A DNA stretch of 64,000 nucleotides from Mucidula mucida (lineage: Eukaryota; Basidiomycota; Agaricomycetes; Agaricales; Physalacriaceae): contig JADNYV010000041.1 in NCBI GenBank assembly GCA_015501055.1, forward strand, positions 186,001-250,000, written 5' to 3'. The notes beneath the pieces were generated by a model that was not told the origin of the DNA, ran no database searches, and saw nothing but the letters and a program-made list of their open reading frames with translations. Position numbers and translations under genes: made by a program. Positions 46,499 through 58,328 of the stretch are shown piece by piece (within the stretch, counting starts at the first letter, position 1; each line of letters starts with the position of its first letter).

Positions 46499-46816
46499 GC
46501 GTGTGCGTTGAACTATTTCTTGTCTTGACGTATGTTAGTACTGTATTATTTCAACTATATCGCACATGTGCGTTCGAGCGGATAAACCCCAAAGCCTTTG
46601 GGATGGCTGTTCAAAGCTGAAGGAGCCAGGTGCGTATGATTTCCTGAATTTGATGATGGAGCATGCAACAAATGGCCTTGGGAAACGACAAAGGTGGCAA
46701 TCAGGGCCGATTCCCGAACGGTGGTCAGTGCGCGTCGCGGACTTTGAATTGTTGATAGTCACGCCGCGCTTCTGTTGTAAACATGCCCCGTTCTTTCTTT
46801 CCCTCTTACTACCACC

Positions 46817-48318
46817 ATGCCCGGCTATCGATTCGAATACGCCACCTCTGGTCGCGCTAAATGCAAAGGTAATTGTCATTTATCTGTCATTTCTTGGGAA
46901 AAGTATTCTCATCAATATCGCCTTTTTTTTTGCAGGTCCCAAGCCGTGCAAGGGTGAGCACAGGAACCACCTTGTTGAGGGCTCTTAAAATTGAGCTGTC
47001 CATCGTATTCTAGGAACCACGATAAAGAAAGATGAACTGCGCTTCGGAACCACTGTGGAATTCAACGGCAACACTTCGTTGTGAGTCGTCGTTTGGCTGT
47101 GCACCGACGCGTCTAATCCATCCATCTTCAGTCAGTGGCGCCATTGGGGCTGTGTACCAAAAAGGTCTTGTCCAATGTCAAGGAGTCGGCGCCCAACCCA
47201 GAAGAGCTTGATGGATGGGAGGATCTGAAACAAGAAGACAAGGACAAAATCACCAAGGCGTACGAGGAGGGCCATGTTGCCGAGGAGGATATCCCGGAGA
47301 CCGCGAAGGGTGACAAGGATGGCGCGGACGAGGACGACGAGGACGAGAAACCGGTCAAGAAGGCTAGGGTAACCAAAAAGAAGGCGGACGATGGCGAAGA
47401 AAAGCCGAAGAAAGCTCGGGCAACCAAGAAGGTACGTTCTTTTGCTCTAACGTTGGGCGTTTTGATTGAATCTGCCTTAGAAGGTTGATGAGGATGCTGA
47501 GGACGAGGAAGAAAAACCCAAGAAAGCTATCCGCAAGTCTCGCGCCAAGGTAAATATCCGTCCAAACTAGTTCTACCTTTAACTGACAAGTTGATGCAGA
47601 AGGCACAATCTGACGACGAGGAAGAAGAGGAAAAGCCCAAAAAGGCCGTTCGTAAACCTCGCGCCAAGGTAAGTTGTGCTCATCCCCGTGTATATTGTCC
47701 AACACCGTGTTACAGAAGGCAGACGCAGAGGAAGACGAGGAGGAAAAACCCAAGAAGACCGTTCGTAAGCCTCGTGCTAAAGTATGTACATCACTTATGG
47801 TACTGCGTTACTCTAACAATCTTCTGTAGAAAGCCAAAGATGACGAGGAGGAGGACGATGAGGAACCGGCCCCCAAAAAGGCGACGAAGGCCAAGGCAGC
47901 TCCGAAGAAACGTGCACCGAAGAAAAAGGTTTGTTCTTTATGCACTCTCAGGTCGGTCGTTAACTGTACCCACAGGCTGACGACGACGAATCTGGTGAAG
48001 ACCTGTCCAAGGATGTGGGAGACGTCAAAGCCTCAGACGACGAAGAAGCTGAGGAGGCAGCCCCAAAGAAGCCGGCCCCAAAGAAGCGGGGCAAGGCTGC
48101 TGCGAAGGCCACCGACGAGTCTGCCGCTGAGGATGCAAGTGAGCCTGAAAGCAAGAAGCGCAAGGTATTTAGACAAACCTGGAAGCGGCCAAAAGGCTGA
48201 TGTACTTTTTCTACAGAAACCTGCGTCCAAGGCTGCTGCCGCCAAACCCGCATCGAAGAGGGCCAAGAAAAGCAAAGCTGCCGTCGAGGATGATGCAGAA
48301 GAAATGGACGAGGAGTAA
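46817..48318 (+). CDS. PARP-type zinc-finger protein with repeated basic-acidic tail
   Basis: The N-terminus is a zf-PARP domain: MPGYRFEYATSGRAKCKGPK, PCKG, then KDELRFGTTVEFNGNTSFQW and RHWGC, with the Cys-x2-Cys...His-x2-Cys ligands that bind DNA ends in PARP1-like proteins. There is no catalytic PARP domain. The rest is a nuclear, DNA-binding-like tail of KPKKAxRKxRAK and acidic blocks. Exons: 46817-46868, 46936-46953, 47014-47080, 47132-47431, 47481-47549, 47600-47668, 47716-47781, 47830-47928, 47976-48164 and 48217-48318. Exons 5, 6 and 7 are tandem duplicates (69, 69 and 66 nt). One base is missing at about 47155 (TGTGTACC where the family needs CV-T), probably a sequence error, because the last six exons stay in frame. 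Confidence 0.88.
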
Positions 48319-48559
48319 TTTCTCTGCCTGTATTTCTAAAACATCTTTTTATCTTTGTGCTGTTGTCGGATTCATACCCCGTGCTTAATTTATTTTGTTG
48401 TTAGGACCAATATTACGATTCAATAGACGCTGAATATGATGAATGTTATGCACTTAGCACGTCGAGGATGGATCAAGAACTTATGTGAGGAGCAGGAACA
48501 TTTCACTTTGCAGGCACGCTTTCCCAGTCCTTCTGGCAGAGGCCATGCGAAAATCATTC

Positions 48560-49260
48560 AGAGTGGCTCCGGCAAGCACCAGGAAATCAGAACGAATCGT
48601 CGAGCAGGTACCTAGGCAGCATAGCCGCAGTTCCCAGCGGATGATAGACTGTGGCAAGAGTTTCCCGTGCAAATTTCCCCCGATCCAACCGCTCCTTCTC
48701 GTTAGGTACAGCAATGGCCTGGACAACGTCTTTGAGAGGCGCGACCTGGCAGACTTTCTCCACAAACTCAAGAGCGTGAACGAGGATATTGTGGTCCGTT
48801 GGATTCGAGAGGTATCTGGGATCGACGTCGGGACTGGCGGTAGCGGAGGAAGACGTGATGTGGACGCGTCCGCGAGTGAACGGGTGAGAATACGCTGTCA
48901 CAATTGTCGTATAACGTTTAGACGGGTCGGGAGTCACTCCGGGAATGGGGAAGTGTCCGCTAAAGGTCAAAGTCCTACCACAAACTCAGTACTGAATTTT
49001 TAAAGGCATCGATAGACGTACTGGCTGAAGGGTGCGTGTCATCTTGAACCCAACGGCGGAGAATCTATATTGCTTCTCGATGCCTTTGCAAACGCTGGGG
49101 TCAAGGTTGGGAAACAGATCCGCTTCTGAGTCGGTGAGACCACGCGTCACGTCCTCTGTGTTTCCGATGATTGAAGCGGGGATGAACGAAACACAGCACG
49201 AGAAACCGCTAGAAGTCCGAGGCCCTTTTGCTTTTGAGAAGTATCAGAGGAGCTAAAATA
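48560..49260 (-). pseudogene. GMC oxidoreductase C-terminal remnant
   Basis: The minus strand from 48970 reads FSGHFPIPGVTPDPSKRYTT, AYSHPFTRGRVHITSSSATA, DPRYLSNPTDHNILVHALEF and TVYHPLGTAAMLPR. The last carries the GMC_oxred_C signature HPxGTxxM, with the catalytic-region His. A stop follows directly instead of the usual NLRVVDAS block, and the FAD-binding N-terminal two-thirds is not recognisable upstream of about 49260. It is therefore a fragment of a glucose-methanol-choline oxidoreductase such as an aryl-alcohol oxidase. Confidence 0.78.
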
Positions 49261-49976
49261 GTACTCTTACTAGAGCTCTTGTTGCTCAGCGGCTTGCTCG
49301 GGGTCAGAAAGATCTCGAACGACTTGAAATTTCCGGTGTTTCAAAACACTGAACAGAAGCCACGATCCTCTAAGAACATGGTGTTACGATATTCATTTGA
49401 CGCCCCAACTTCAAGGTTTCGTCAACTCCAGGAAGATTAACCACACACTCGATGATGGAGGCATTTCCGATGCCTGAAAGTTCCAAAATCTGCGGGAGTC
49501 CTATGGCACAACGTTTCAGACTACATCAAGTAATGGATTCCCATGCTTGCCTGCGGAGAGAACCACCTCTTTGCTTGCATTACTACGACCGTCTTGTCGC
49601 CTTGCTGGACGGTGACTCAGTGGCCTTGGTCCCTTCGAATTGATCTAGAAACAGCGCTTGTTTCTAGAGAAACTCCCGAAAGTTTGAACAACATACCTTT
49701 GAGACCAAGACGTTGGTGACCACGAGCAAGTTTGACAAGTCTTTGTTCAACGTAAAGAAATCGGAGGCAGCATACGTCGAAGTGGATACGTCGACGGAGG
49801 TCGGACACAAAAAACACCCGACAGGGCGTCCATCACACTGTGCCACTTAAATATCATGCAAAGCAGATTGAGTAAGTTGTTTGAACAGTCAGTGTACTTT
49901 ACTTGAATTTTCTAGACCTAAACGAAACATTTGGGCGAGGTAACAACTTGGAGCCAACGTCATCCCCAGACCTGCC
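49261..49976. other. Intergenic, nothing recognised
   Basis: Lies between the GMC remnant and the 3' end of the glyoxal oxidase gene. Short open frames only; I see no further GMC motifs. Confidence 0.35.
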
Positions 49977-52447
49977 TCAAGCACTTCCCACAGGAATCAT
50001 AGCAGTCACCATGTTACTACCTTCCCCTTGAGTCGGAGGAGGCGGTGAGTTGACCAGCGACTTAGCCGATACAGCCAACATGCTACATTTTTTAAGCATT
50101 TGCTCAACCCTTTAGAGGATGAACTCACTTTGCAGTCGCGCCATCGTCATTCGGCGGTGCCGCACCTGTACAATGATTGTCTTGTGTCCAAAGCTTGGCA
50201 CCCCTTCATCTGTGACAACAAAAAGGTAAGCGGGGCCCGGCGGGTATAAAGCTGAGTGGGCGGCCCCGTAACGGTAAGCGTCTTCTTGTCACTAGAGAGA
50301 GACGAGACGAGGAAGAGCATTCGCTGGTCCATGTGAACGCCGTGAGTGGCGAAGCCTGGATCCATGAGAGCAACTAGAACAAAGTCAACCCGTGTATAAC
50401 ATGATCGGTCAAGAGAGCGTACCAGAGACGTTAGACGCTGTGTCTGGAAAGGACACAGACACCTCGAAGGTCTGAGTGTAGTCGACCGTTGCAGGTAACC
50501 GGGTGTATGTTGGACGAAGGCGTGACATGTACGGGGGGCTGAGGAACTCCATCCTAGCTACCTGTTAGTACGGCACACACCGTAAAATTGTCGTGTTCTT
50601 CACCGATATTCAGTGGGATACTTCACCGTTGTCACATCGTTATTCGGATTGGAGCCAGCTATCCTGATGAGCGCAAGTCTGACCGCAGACTGCTAGGACT
50701 TACCCATCAAGATACTACCATCCGGAATGAGAGTGGCCGTGGAATGGTACATCCTAGGAATTGCAGACGATGGAATCCCTCTGCTGGAGAACCTCTGGCC
50801 TGCAGGAGCCGTCGGATCGTAGACCACCGGTGTCAACGCTGGGTTGTCTGCATCGCTTTGTCCAATAGGGCGTCTACCCTAGGAGAAGTTCATGATTGAG
50901 AGCATATGATCTTATTCACTAGACAAACTTACGAAACCGTATCCAGCCACACCCGTTTGTGCCCCATTCACAATAACGATAGCCCATCGGGGAGAAGTAT
51001 GAGCTCTGGCATGATACGCGCTTGGGGCATAGTTTCCACTTTCCACCCCGCAGCGATCCCGGCAGGAGTTAAAACGAGTCGAGAGCATTGGTCTGAAGCC
51101 GGGAATTGAGGGTCAACGGCAGTGGTGTTGGTACTGTCAGAAAATGTAGTGCCTCCGCAGATGAGGATTTCTGGCATGTAGTTGTTTTCCGGCGTGAGGG
51201 GGAGAAGAGTAGCCCCGGCGGAGAATGGAGAGCTAAGTTTCCGTTTAGAAGTAGTAGTTTTGAGCAAAAGAATACGTACGTGATGCGGACACCATTCGGG
51301 ATATCAGGAAGGGGAGTTTCCGTGTTCGATTTCCAGTCAAAGATCATGGTGTTCTGGTTTGCGGCGACGAAGATGGTGCCGTCGGGCAGATACACCATGA
51401 TGGGAAACTGATTTCCGTTCAGGGTGTCCCGAAGAAACTTGCTGGGGATCTGAACTCCGTTAAAGCCTCGGTTAACTTGTCAGAAGTTTTGCACATGACA
51501 GGCATGGATCGCACGATACCATTGATGTTCTTGGAAGGGAAAAATTCGTAGGTTGGGTTATTGACGCTTGCAGAGTTGATATATCTAGCATCGCCAAAGG
51601 AGTGAGCAAGATGATAAGGGCGGCCGGAATAGTTGGACTTGCCCGCCTATCACCGACCCTCTGCAGTACTTCTCTCAGTAGATACACGGTGCTTCCAATG
51701 TTTGAACGTACCCATAAATGAGAACCGAACCATCTTCAAGACGAATCTGTGACGGCATTGTTTATCGAGTACAAGAGCCAAGAACAGTGCACCCACAGAC
51801 GAAGGGTACCATCTTTTCGAGGTCAGTCTGATCACATCCTGGTTTTCAAAAATATCGCATGTTCCGTTGTTGCAGGGAGTGAACAGGCGGAGGGCCTGTA
51901 GGCCATCCTTACCTTTAGAGAAAAGTAAGTAGAGGGTGGCTCCAAAGTCGTCAATCTCGTACCAGTAATAACAACGGGATTACCCCCGGAGCTGACCAAG
52001 GTGCCGTTGCTCAAAAAGCTGCCAGTTGCACACCAAGTGTTACTGGCTGGGCTCAATGCGCGAACTTCCTTGGTGTCGAGGTTCACTTCCGAGACCCACG
52101 CGATGTGACCATCAACAGTAAGGGGATTGTGCTCACTTTAGCCCGGTCGTTAGTCGAGAGGGCAACATAAAACAGTACTCATAACATACACCTTATCAAG
52201 TACGATCACCGTATTTTCCGACGTAACGGCGAGCTGAAGGGCGCTCACGCCGGTAGTCCTGAGAAAACGAGAAGTATATCAACTGTTCTAATCGGGATGT
52301 TGCGTACCCGTTTTGCACGAGGAACCATTGGCCTGGAACCACCGCGCGTCGGTGCACCTGTGCGCTCACGAGAGCAGCTGCGTGCACTAACAACAGAGCA
52401 GCGAGTACAACAGGGTACTGATATATGTTCTCAAGGGAGAAATGCAT
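49977..52447 (-). CDS. Glyoxal oxidase-like copper radical oxidase (secreted)
   Basis: Extracellular copper radical oxidase that generates H2O2 from small aldehydes and feeds lignin-degrading peroxidases. Signal peptide MHFSLENIYQYPVVLAALLL; then SPASNTWCATGSFLSNGTLV, KRWYPSS joined over an intron to IRLEDGSVLIYG, LNGNQFPIMVYLPDGTIFVA and MIFDWKSNTETPLPDIPNGV. The C-terminal DUF1929 domain follows: ALMDPGFATHGVHMDQRMLF and VVTDEGVPSFGHKTII. At least eight introns. With an intron near 50090-50135 it ends in a Pro-rich tail MIPVGSA (stop 49977-49979). Two single-base deficits are evident at G runs (near 50984, where AIVIVNGAQTGVAGYG is restored, and near 50167, where IIGTGAAPPN is restored) and one more frame change near 50240. 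Divergent from nothing nearby; intact apart from these. Confidence 0.9.
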
Positions 52448-53199
52448 ATCTTCAGAACGAAGAAGAGGTCAGTGTAATGAAGAAAAATCAAAGCACTAAA
52501 CTGAGCAGATCTGAATGCTAGCCGACTCGATATATACTCCATCGTCAGCTGTCATCTCACGAAATCGACGTAACCGAGCCAGCTGAGCGAGATCATTAGT
52601 AAGTCGTGGTATCCGTTCCTGCATATCTTCTGGTTTGGGTTTTTTCGGAGAGCACATACCGTAATGGTAAGACAGGGGACGCAGACACGCGCGAGGTACT
52701 GGACGAAAGAGACGTCGTAAAGCTACATCTCAACTGTCAGATCAGAGTCATGAACAATTGAGTTGTTGAAAGGTGATGTGTGAGCATGAAGCAATAACAC
52801 AGAATGCTGGGAGCGTGTACGTGCCAAGCCAACTCAGAGGCATGAATCTTGCATCCGAGGCCCGGAATGATGAGATTCCTTGTGCCTGCAGTGCTTACAG
52901 TGTTGAAAACTGCTTCACAATGATGGTGTTGGACTAAGAGCGCTTAAGTCCGACCCGTGGCCGAAACACGTCAACGGCATTTGCGTGAGAGGTAGGCATT
53001 TGCAATGTGGGAACACTGCGTTCATGGAGGACGGCATTCAATGTCCTCAGTATGGTGAATGCTAACTGTCAGTGGAACAACAACCGGAAATGGCTCATAG
53101 AAATATAACAACCACCTTGAGCGGAGTTTGAATCATGCGTTTATATCAGCCACCACCATCAACCTCACCTACCCTACCTACCCTACCCATTAACCCAAT
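52448..53199. other. Intergenic, nothing recognised
   Basis: Upstream region of the glyoxal oxidase gene. Short open frames only. A CCTACC-type tandem (53166-53190) is a short low-complexity run. Confidence 0.4.
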
Positions 53200-54212
53200 T
53201 TGCACAATCTACTTAGTACTGACGCTCCAATTAACAGTATGAAATGTGTGCGCGTCAATTTCAACGGTGCATCAGGTAAAGACTTGCGTCATCGGATACT
53301 AACATTAGCAACAAAGGCATTAGATGACTCCCAGTTGTTCTCGTCTTCAGACGAGTTGTTCTGCTCTATATTGTTCAGAGGATCCTCCAATGAAATATTT
53401 ACCTTCTCCCTCACCCCACCAATGGCACTGGCCCTGTACTTGGGTTACCGACATTTTAACTACCACTTGGCGCCGTCTATCGCACTCTCTAAGCTCTATT
53501 CGAATAGTCTGCTTGTCGTGAGTCTTTCTTATCATTCTGATTACACCTCCGATACTTCTTTCAGATCCTGAATTCGCGCGTGTTCATGGGGCGGATACCG
53601 TTATTGGAGTCCTCGGACGGTATCAATACATTTTCCTTACTTGACACCCCGTCAATGGATGCACGGTTGCGCAATATGGCAGCGGTAGAACGGACACAGC
53701 GAGTTTCAGTGAGCTAACCATTTTTCTCCTATGCTCGATGAGACTGACGACGTAGACTCGTCACGGAAGTACTAAGAGAGGTGCCTATATATGACCGTTT
53801 GAGTAATAATGTATTCTATGTAGCTCCATTCAAGTTCTGTACGTTAGAAACAACTGTGGATCCGCAAAGGAAGGAAATTGATATCTCTCGTTGTTCTCCT
53901 ACATTGCCGTGTAACGACATCTACTCATGTCCAAGTAAGTACTTGAACTTCGAAGGGCATAGCGACAGGGCCAAGGTGCAACCGGCTCTTTTGAACGAAG
54001 GTTTCTCACAGGCAAGCTCGAGTTCTTTTCTCGATGTATACTTGGTTTCAAAAGAATGTTTGGCTGGTCAAGCGTCCACGGTTCAAGATACAAATGTCCT
54101 TGCGGCAATCGGCATTGCCCAAATAGGCAACCGCGACATTCCCGAACTTTCGAGAACGAGTGCGACTGGTCCACTGTTCGTCGAGTCTGACATCATACGA
54201 ATGTTCGAGTAA
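53200..54212 (+). CDS. Hypothetical protein
   Basis: Plausible exons on the plus strand: 53240-53518 (ending at a gtgagt donor), a segment near 53565-53710 and 53756-54212, the last 143 codons open to a stop (ends VESDIIRMFE). No domain is recognised. It could be a diverged relative of the AAA-like cluster genes, as it has a similar short-exon layout, but I see none of their motifs. Confidence 0.4.
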
Positions 54213-54280
54213 TCTTGAAAGCGGTATAAGAGGAGCCTCGCTGGCCTTGCTCTCCAGAAAATAACAGCAACAACACTACA

Positions 54281-54668
54281 ATGTCTGTCTACTTCTACGA
54301 ACCCAACTACCTCTTCGACCGCTTCTTCGAGACTGCTCTTGGGCTGCCCCAGCTTCAGCAGCAAGTCCAGAGGACTGATAGCACTAACAGGGCGCCGAGC
54401 GTCGTCCGACCAAGGTGAGCATATGCTTGCATTTGTTTCATGTATCTCTACTGACTGGGATTCTGCAGCTGTAGGATGGACCTCCATGAAGACGCGGAAA
54501 AGAACATCGTTACCGCGTCGTTCGAGCTTCCTGGACTAAAGAAAGAGGATGTCAACATCGATGTTCACGATGGGCGTCTGACTATCACCGGCGAGAGTAA
54601 GATCTCCACCGAACGCGAGGAAGAGGGGTACGCTTCAGGCTCGCTCCTCATTGAATGGACCGCGTGAC
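54281..54668 (+). pseudogene. Small heat-shock protein (Hsp20), truncated
   Basis: Starts MSVYFYEPNYLFDRFFETAL and, after an intron (54417-54467), continues MDLHEDAEKNIVTASFELPG then LKKEDVNIDVH and LTITGES, the N-terminal half of the alpha-crystallin domain. Homology ends abruptly after EREEEGYA, where the family continues with the RERRFGKFSR strand; here there are 10 unrelated residues and a stop. The conserved C-terminal GVL motif is absent. The break at about 54630 abuts sequence with an open frame on the opposite strand (54565-54819), so a rearrangement is likely. Confidence 0.8.
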
Positions 54669-56556
54669 TGCGCGTTAACGCGACGGCGAACGCCCCGATG
54701 TACTCGTTGTCGCTCATTTTCTCCTTGAACAACGGATTCGGGTCAGGCTTAGCCCACAACGCTCCTCGCAATTGAGGTTGTTTTTCTTGTGATCGTTGCG
54801 CTCTAAATGCAACAATCATCGGGATTAGACGCTCTCAGCAATGTCTGTTGCCTCATGGAACTACCGTGGAGTCGCGGGCAATACAACTCTCAATGCGGTT
54901 GCTGCCATCAGATCTTACGTTCTGGTCCGAGTCGATATATAGTTCGAAGAATGATTGCGACGACGCTTTGGCACCCTCTGCACTTCCCACGCCCTTCGGT
55001 CTCTCTCAAATGTCTTCTGTTACCTCCATTCCCAACAACATCGCAGAGCTGTGAGTCTGAAAATTTCGATTACACGGATTTAGCTCACGGAAATAGTACT
55101 GGTCCGTTGGTGAATGCTCTTGCAGTCTCTCCTCCGAGTACATTCACCAACGACGCGTCAGCTCCTTGGGCACTTTTTCAACTGGGCGCTATTCGGAATC
55201 CTGTGTGTGCAGGCATGTGAGTACTATTCATTGACGAGTGATGACAGCAAATTGACAACACGGTAACAGATATCTATTATCTTGCCTTCCCAAATGATCG
55301 TTTATGGCCAACGAAAGCTCTAACCATATTTGTCTTCATTTTGGAGTTGGCGCAGACCGTCGTCAATACCAGAGACGCCTTAAGATGAAATGGTTTCAAA
55401 ATGTAGTCAGCGAACTTGTGTATGCTTTGATAACGATTAAAGTTGGAGTGCGAGGCCGCTGGGACAGGTTTATGCCGCATTCGGTGAACTCACAAAACCT
55501 CGACACGGTAACTTTGCGATGGCAGCGCTGTAACGCCAAAATGCGCTTATGCCTTACTATGTTAGGTCAGTTTTATACTTCGCTTCAGCCTATCATATGA
55601 GATTCTGACTCTTACACAAGGACAACCATGCCAGCCAGCTTTCTTCGAGCTGATTTCAACGTAGCGACAGGTGCCGCGTCCTCATTTGTACAAGAATCGT
55701 ATCGTGTTATATCATGCAGTCGGGCGGCCCACTTACTGTAGACAGTGTCGCCATCATCACCACTACCCGCGTACGCTCGTCATCCAGCTTTTCGTGCTCG
55801 CCTACCGTTATCGCTCAATTCCTTTCATATCTCCCGTCGTCCACCCATCTCTGATTATTGCCCTTCTCCATCCTCAGAGAGCGCGTCACAAACTTCAAGA
55901 ATTTCCCAAAGGTGTTGCCTCCTTTCCAGGCGCGTGCAAATGGGTCAATCTACGCCTTTTCGAATTGCACACCGACCGTCTTACTTCATAGTACCGCCGA
56001 CTCGCCCATCCCATCAGCTAATAGATCACCCCTCTACAACTTGTTCGCCGCTACCTTTCCCCGTTCCTACACATGTATCTGTGTCGCGCTCATTGCGGTA
56101 ACTGCCTGCAGATTTTCGCCCGGACGAACGGGGTGAAGTTTCTCTGATCACAGAGCAGACGTTGCCGGGCGGAACCGTATCAGTTTGTGCTGAGGTTCTT
56201 TATTCCAGTAGGCTTCGCTCAGAAGCCTCGGATGTTGGTAGAAGCCGTGTTGATACTCGTAACTTGACGATACCGCAATGTCGAGAGAATGACAGCTCTA
56301 GGTGGTCAAGAATTCTGAGATGGAGATGGAGATCCAAAGAATGGAAACGGGACCAGACTTCAACGGGACTCCGGCCGATTGTGAAGATTCAAAGCAACGT
56401 CGACGAGGAGGGAAACAGAAGAGGTCGATCACTTTGCCACAACAGAATCCAAGGAACCATGTAGATTCGATCTGTTTGCGATAGAAAGGAAGCGATATAG
56501 AAAGCAACACGACAACAAATGACACAACAGCAATAAAAGATTTCGAGTCCATATAG
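54669..56556. other. Region with unrecognised open frames
   Basis: Open frames on the plus strand at 54807-55220, 55304-55600, 55671-55991 and 55745-56101 may be exons of unknown genes. The minus-strand frame 54565-54819 (PNPLFKEKMSDNEYIGAFAV) looks protein-like but I cannot name it. No RNA genes seen. Confidence 0.3.
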
Positions 56557-58096
56557 TTATGTAGATATTCCTAATACAATTTCTACCTCGTCCATCTCGA
56601 TGTTTTCTTCGTCATCCGATTCGCTGCCTTCACTATCAGTGTCACAATAGTGATATAGACCCTCCTCTTCAAGACCGGGTTGTCCAGTTCGTTGCCTGAG
56701 GCGACACAGAACATCGCTCATGGAGTACTCGATGTACTCCTCGTGACGGTATGCCGGCTCGCTGGCCTTGACTTCGTCTATGAACGAGAGTTGGACATCC
56801 AAGTCCTCCAAGAGCTCCTCTGCGAGCGAAGTAACCTGGGGCAAAGAAAATCCAAAAGCACCTCTGACCCTGTTGTCGTGCGTGATGTCACAGGCTATAG
56901 GCGTAAACAAGGCATCCCCCTTGTACGACGAATGAACCCAAGCCGGCTCGTCTTCGATGGGTCGCCCTAAGAGGATGCCACCGGCAACAAATTGTTGGTC
57001 GAGGGCGTCTCGAATTGGACGAACGACGTAGACATCCAGTAGAAAAGCCGCTTCAAACGCATCTTCGGGCGTTAAAGAATGGATGAGCGGCCAGTTAAAG
57101 TCATCAACAAGAATGACCAATTTCACAGCGTCACGTAGATAATACTGTAGGTCATATGAGATAAGAACATCAGAAAGTTCGACACGTACGATGATATTCT
57201 GGAAAGTCTTGCGCGAATCGTATTCCAACAAGGCCTCTATGTCACCGGAAGACAAGCCCAAGCTAGCGCCAACTTTATTCAAGAGGATCTCGAGGTGGCA
57301 GTTCATGTAGTGTTTAATGCGGCATTCCATGCTACCACTAAGGCTATAGTCAAAGGCCAGGCCCATGTTGAGATTAAGAGTGACTTGAGGCGTAGACGGA
57401 TCGAGGCGGCACACCGGGGAGATGCCAAAAAGGTGGTAGAAGTCATGGGGAGTGTAAGATTCATGGGCACGCATAGCGGCGCGAAGGAACGCTGTCCGAC
57501 CCAGCCCAGCAGGGCGCCTCACCAGGGCAAGCTTACTGTGTATAAGAGGGCAGAGAGAGTAAACAGAAGCCATTTTGTCGACCCATACGGTGCCGGGGGA
57601 AGAGAGGAAATCATCAAAGTCGTCGCCTAGTGGCGTTCGGATCTGAATTGTTTCACCCTGGAGGAAGGTTAGTGGAGGGTCGAGGACAAGCACGGAGAAC
57701 TCACTGGTGCAGGCTTCGCTGTTGACTTGAATAAATGTGTGCGGACACGAAGCGGTGCCTTGTACAGAGAGATGGGTTGACTAGAAGGACACGGATATGC
57801 GCTTGGGGGTAGGCATATGGACAACGATGGGGATGAAGGTGGGGATAAAGAACACGGTTTTGTTTCGTCAGGGCTTGATGGGGGTGTACCCGACGACGAG
57901 TTGTCTGAGTTTGGAACCTCAAGTAATGAATCGTAAGAGTCCGTCGAAGATGATGATCCTGAGTCTAAAGCAGCGACGCTAGTCAAAAATGGGTGAACAC
58001 CGGAAACGCGCGCTTACCAGAGTCATCAGAGTGGATTGATCTTCGGTCGTCATCATCAATGGTGTCGCGCATTGTATCGTTAGGGAGAACGTCCAT
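56557..58096 (-). CDS. Locus G: short degenerate AAA-ATPase-like protein
   Basis: Exons 58096-58018, 57964-57705 and 57657-56557; a 48-bp intron near 57196-57149 (gtacgt..ctacag) is in frame, so it does not interrupt the long open frame. The model is about 463 aa and phases equal those of B, D and E. Motifs: DDDDRRSIHSDDS, VWVDKMASVYSLCPL, RRPAGLGRTAFLRAA (Arg for the Walker A Lys), VKLVILVDDFNWPLIHS (Asp kept), GGILLGRPIEDEPAWV and GAFGFSLPQVTSLAEEL. It ends with an acidic tail (SEGSESDDEENIEMDE). Head-to-head with nuclease gene H. No header or nuclease domain. Confidence 0.85.
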
Positions 58097-58328
58097 GGTG
58101 GGTATGGGTGTAGTAAATGGGAGAGTCGATGTGGTAAGTGGTCAACGCATTAATTCAGACTCTGCTGCCCTGAATGATCACAACAAAGGACCGATCACGT
58201 GTTTAACTTTCACTTTGAACACACCCGTGACCACGTTTTTGGACGAACAATGGGACTATGGCTTTATGGACAATGCACTGAGCACTCGCCTGCCCTCCTT
58301 TTCTTCTCTCACCTTCACTCCTACCATC
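58097..58328. promoter_or_regulatory. Bidirectional promoter of G/H pair
   Basis: 232 bp between the start codons of G (minus) and H (plus). At 58182-58201 it contains, read towards G, CACGTGATC-GGTCCTTTGTT, matching the block upstream of E and F. A TC-rich stretch precedes the H start. Conservation of this block in three promoters is direct evidence for a shared regulatory site. Confidence 0.7.

Noticed and set aside
57149..57196. Continuous coding through the third intron position of locus G
   Set aside because: The segment has gtacgt..ctacag borders at the conserved intron site and its length (48) is a multiple of three, so it only appears to be coding.
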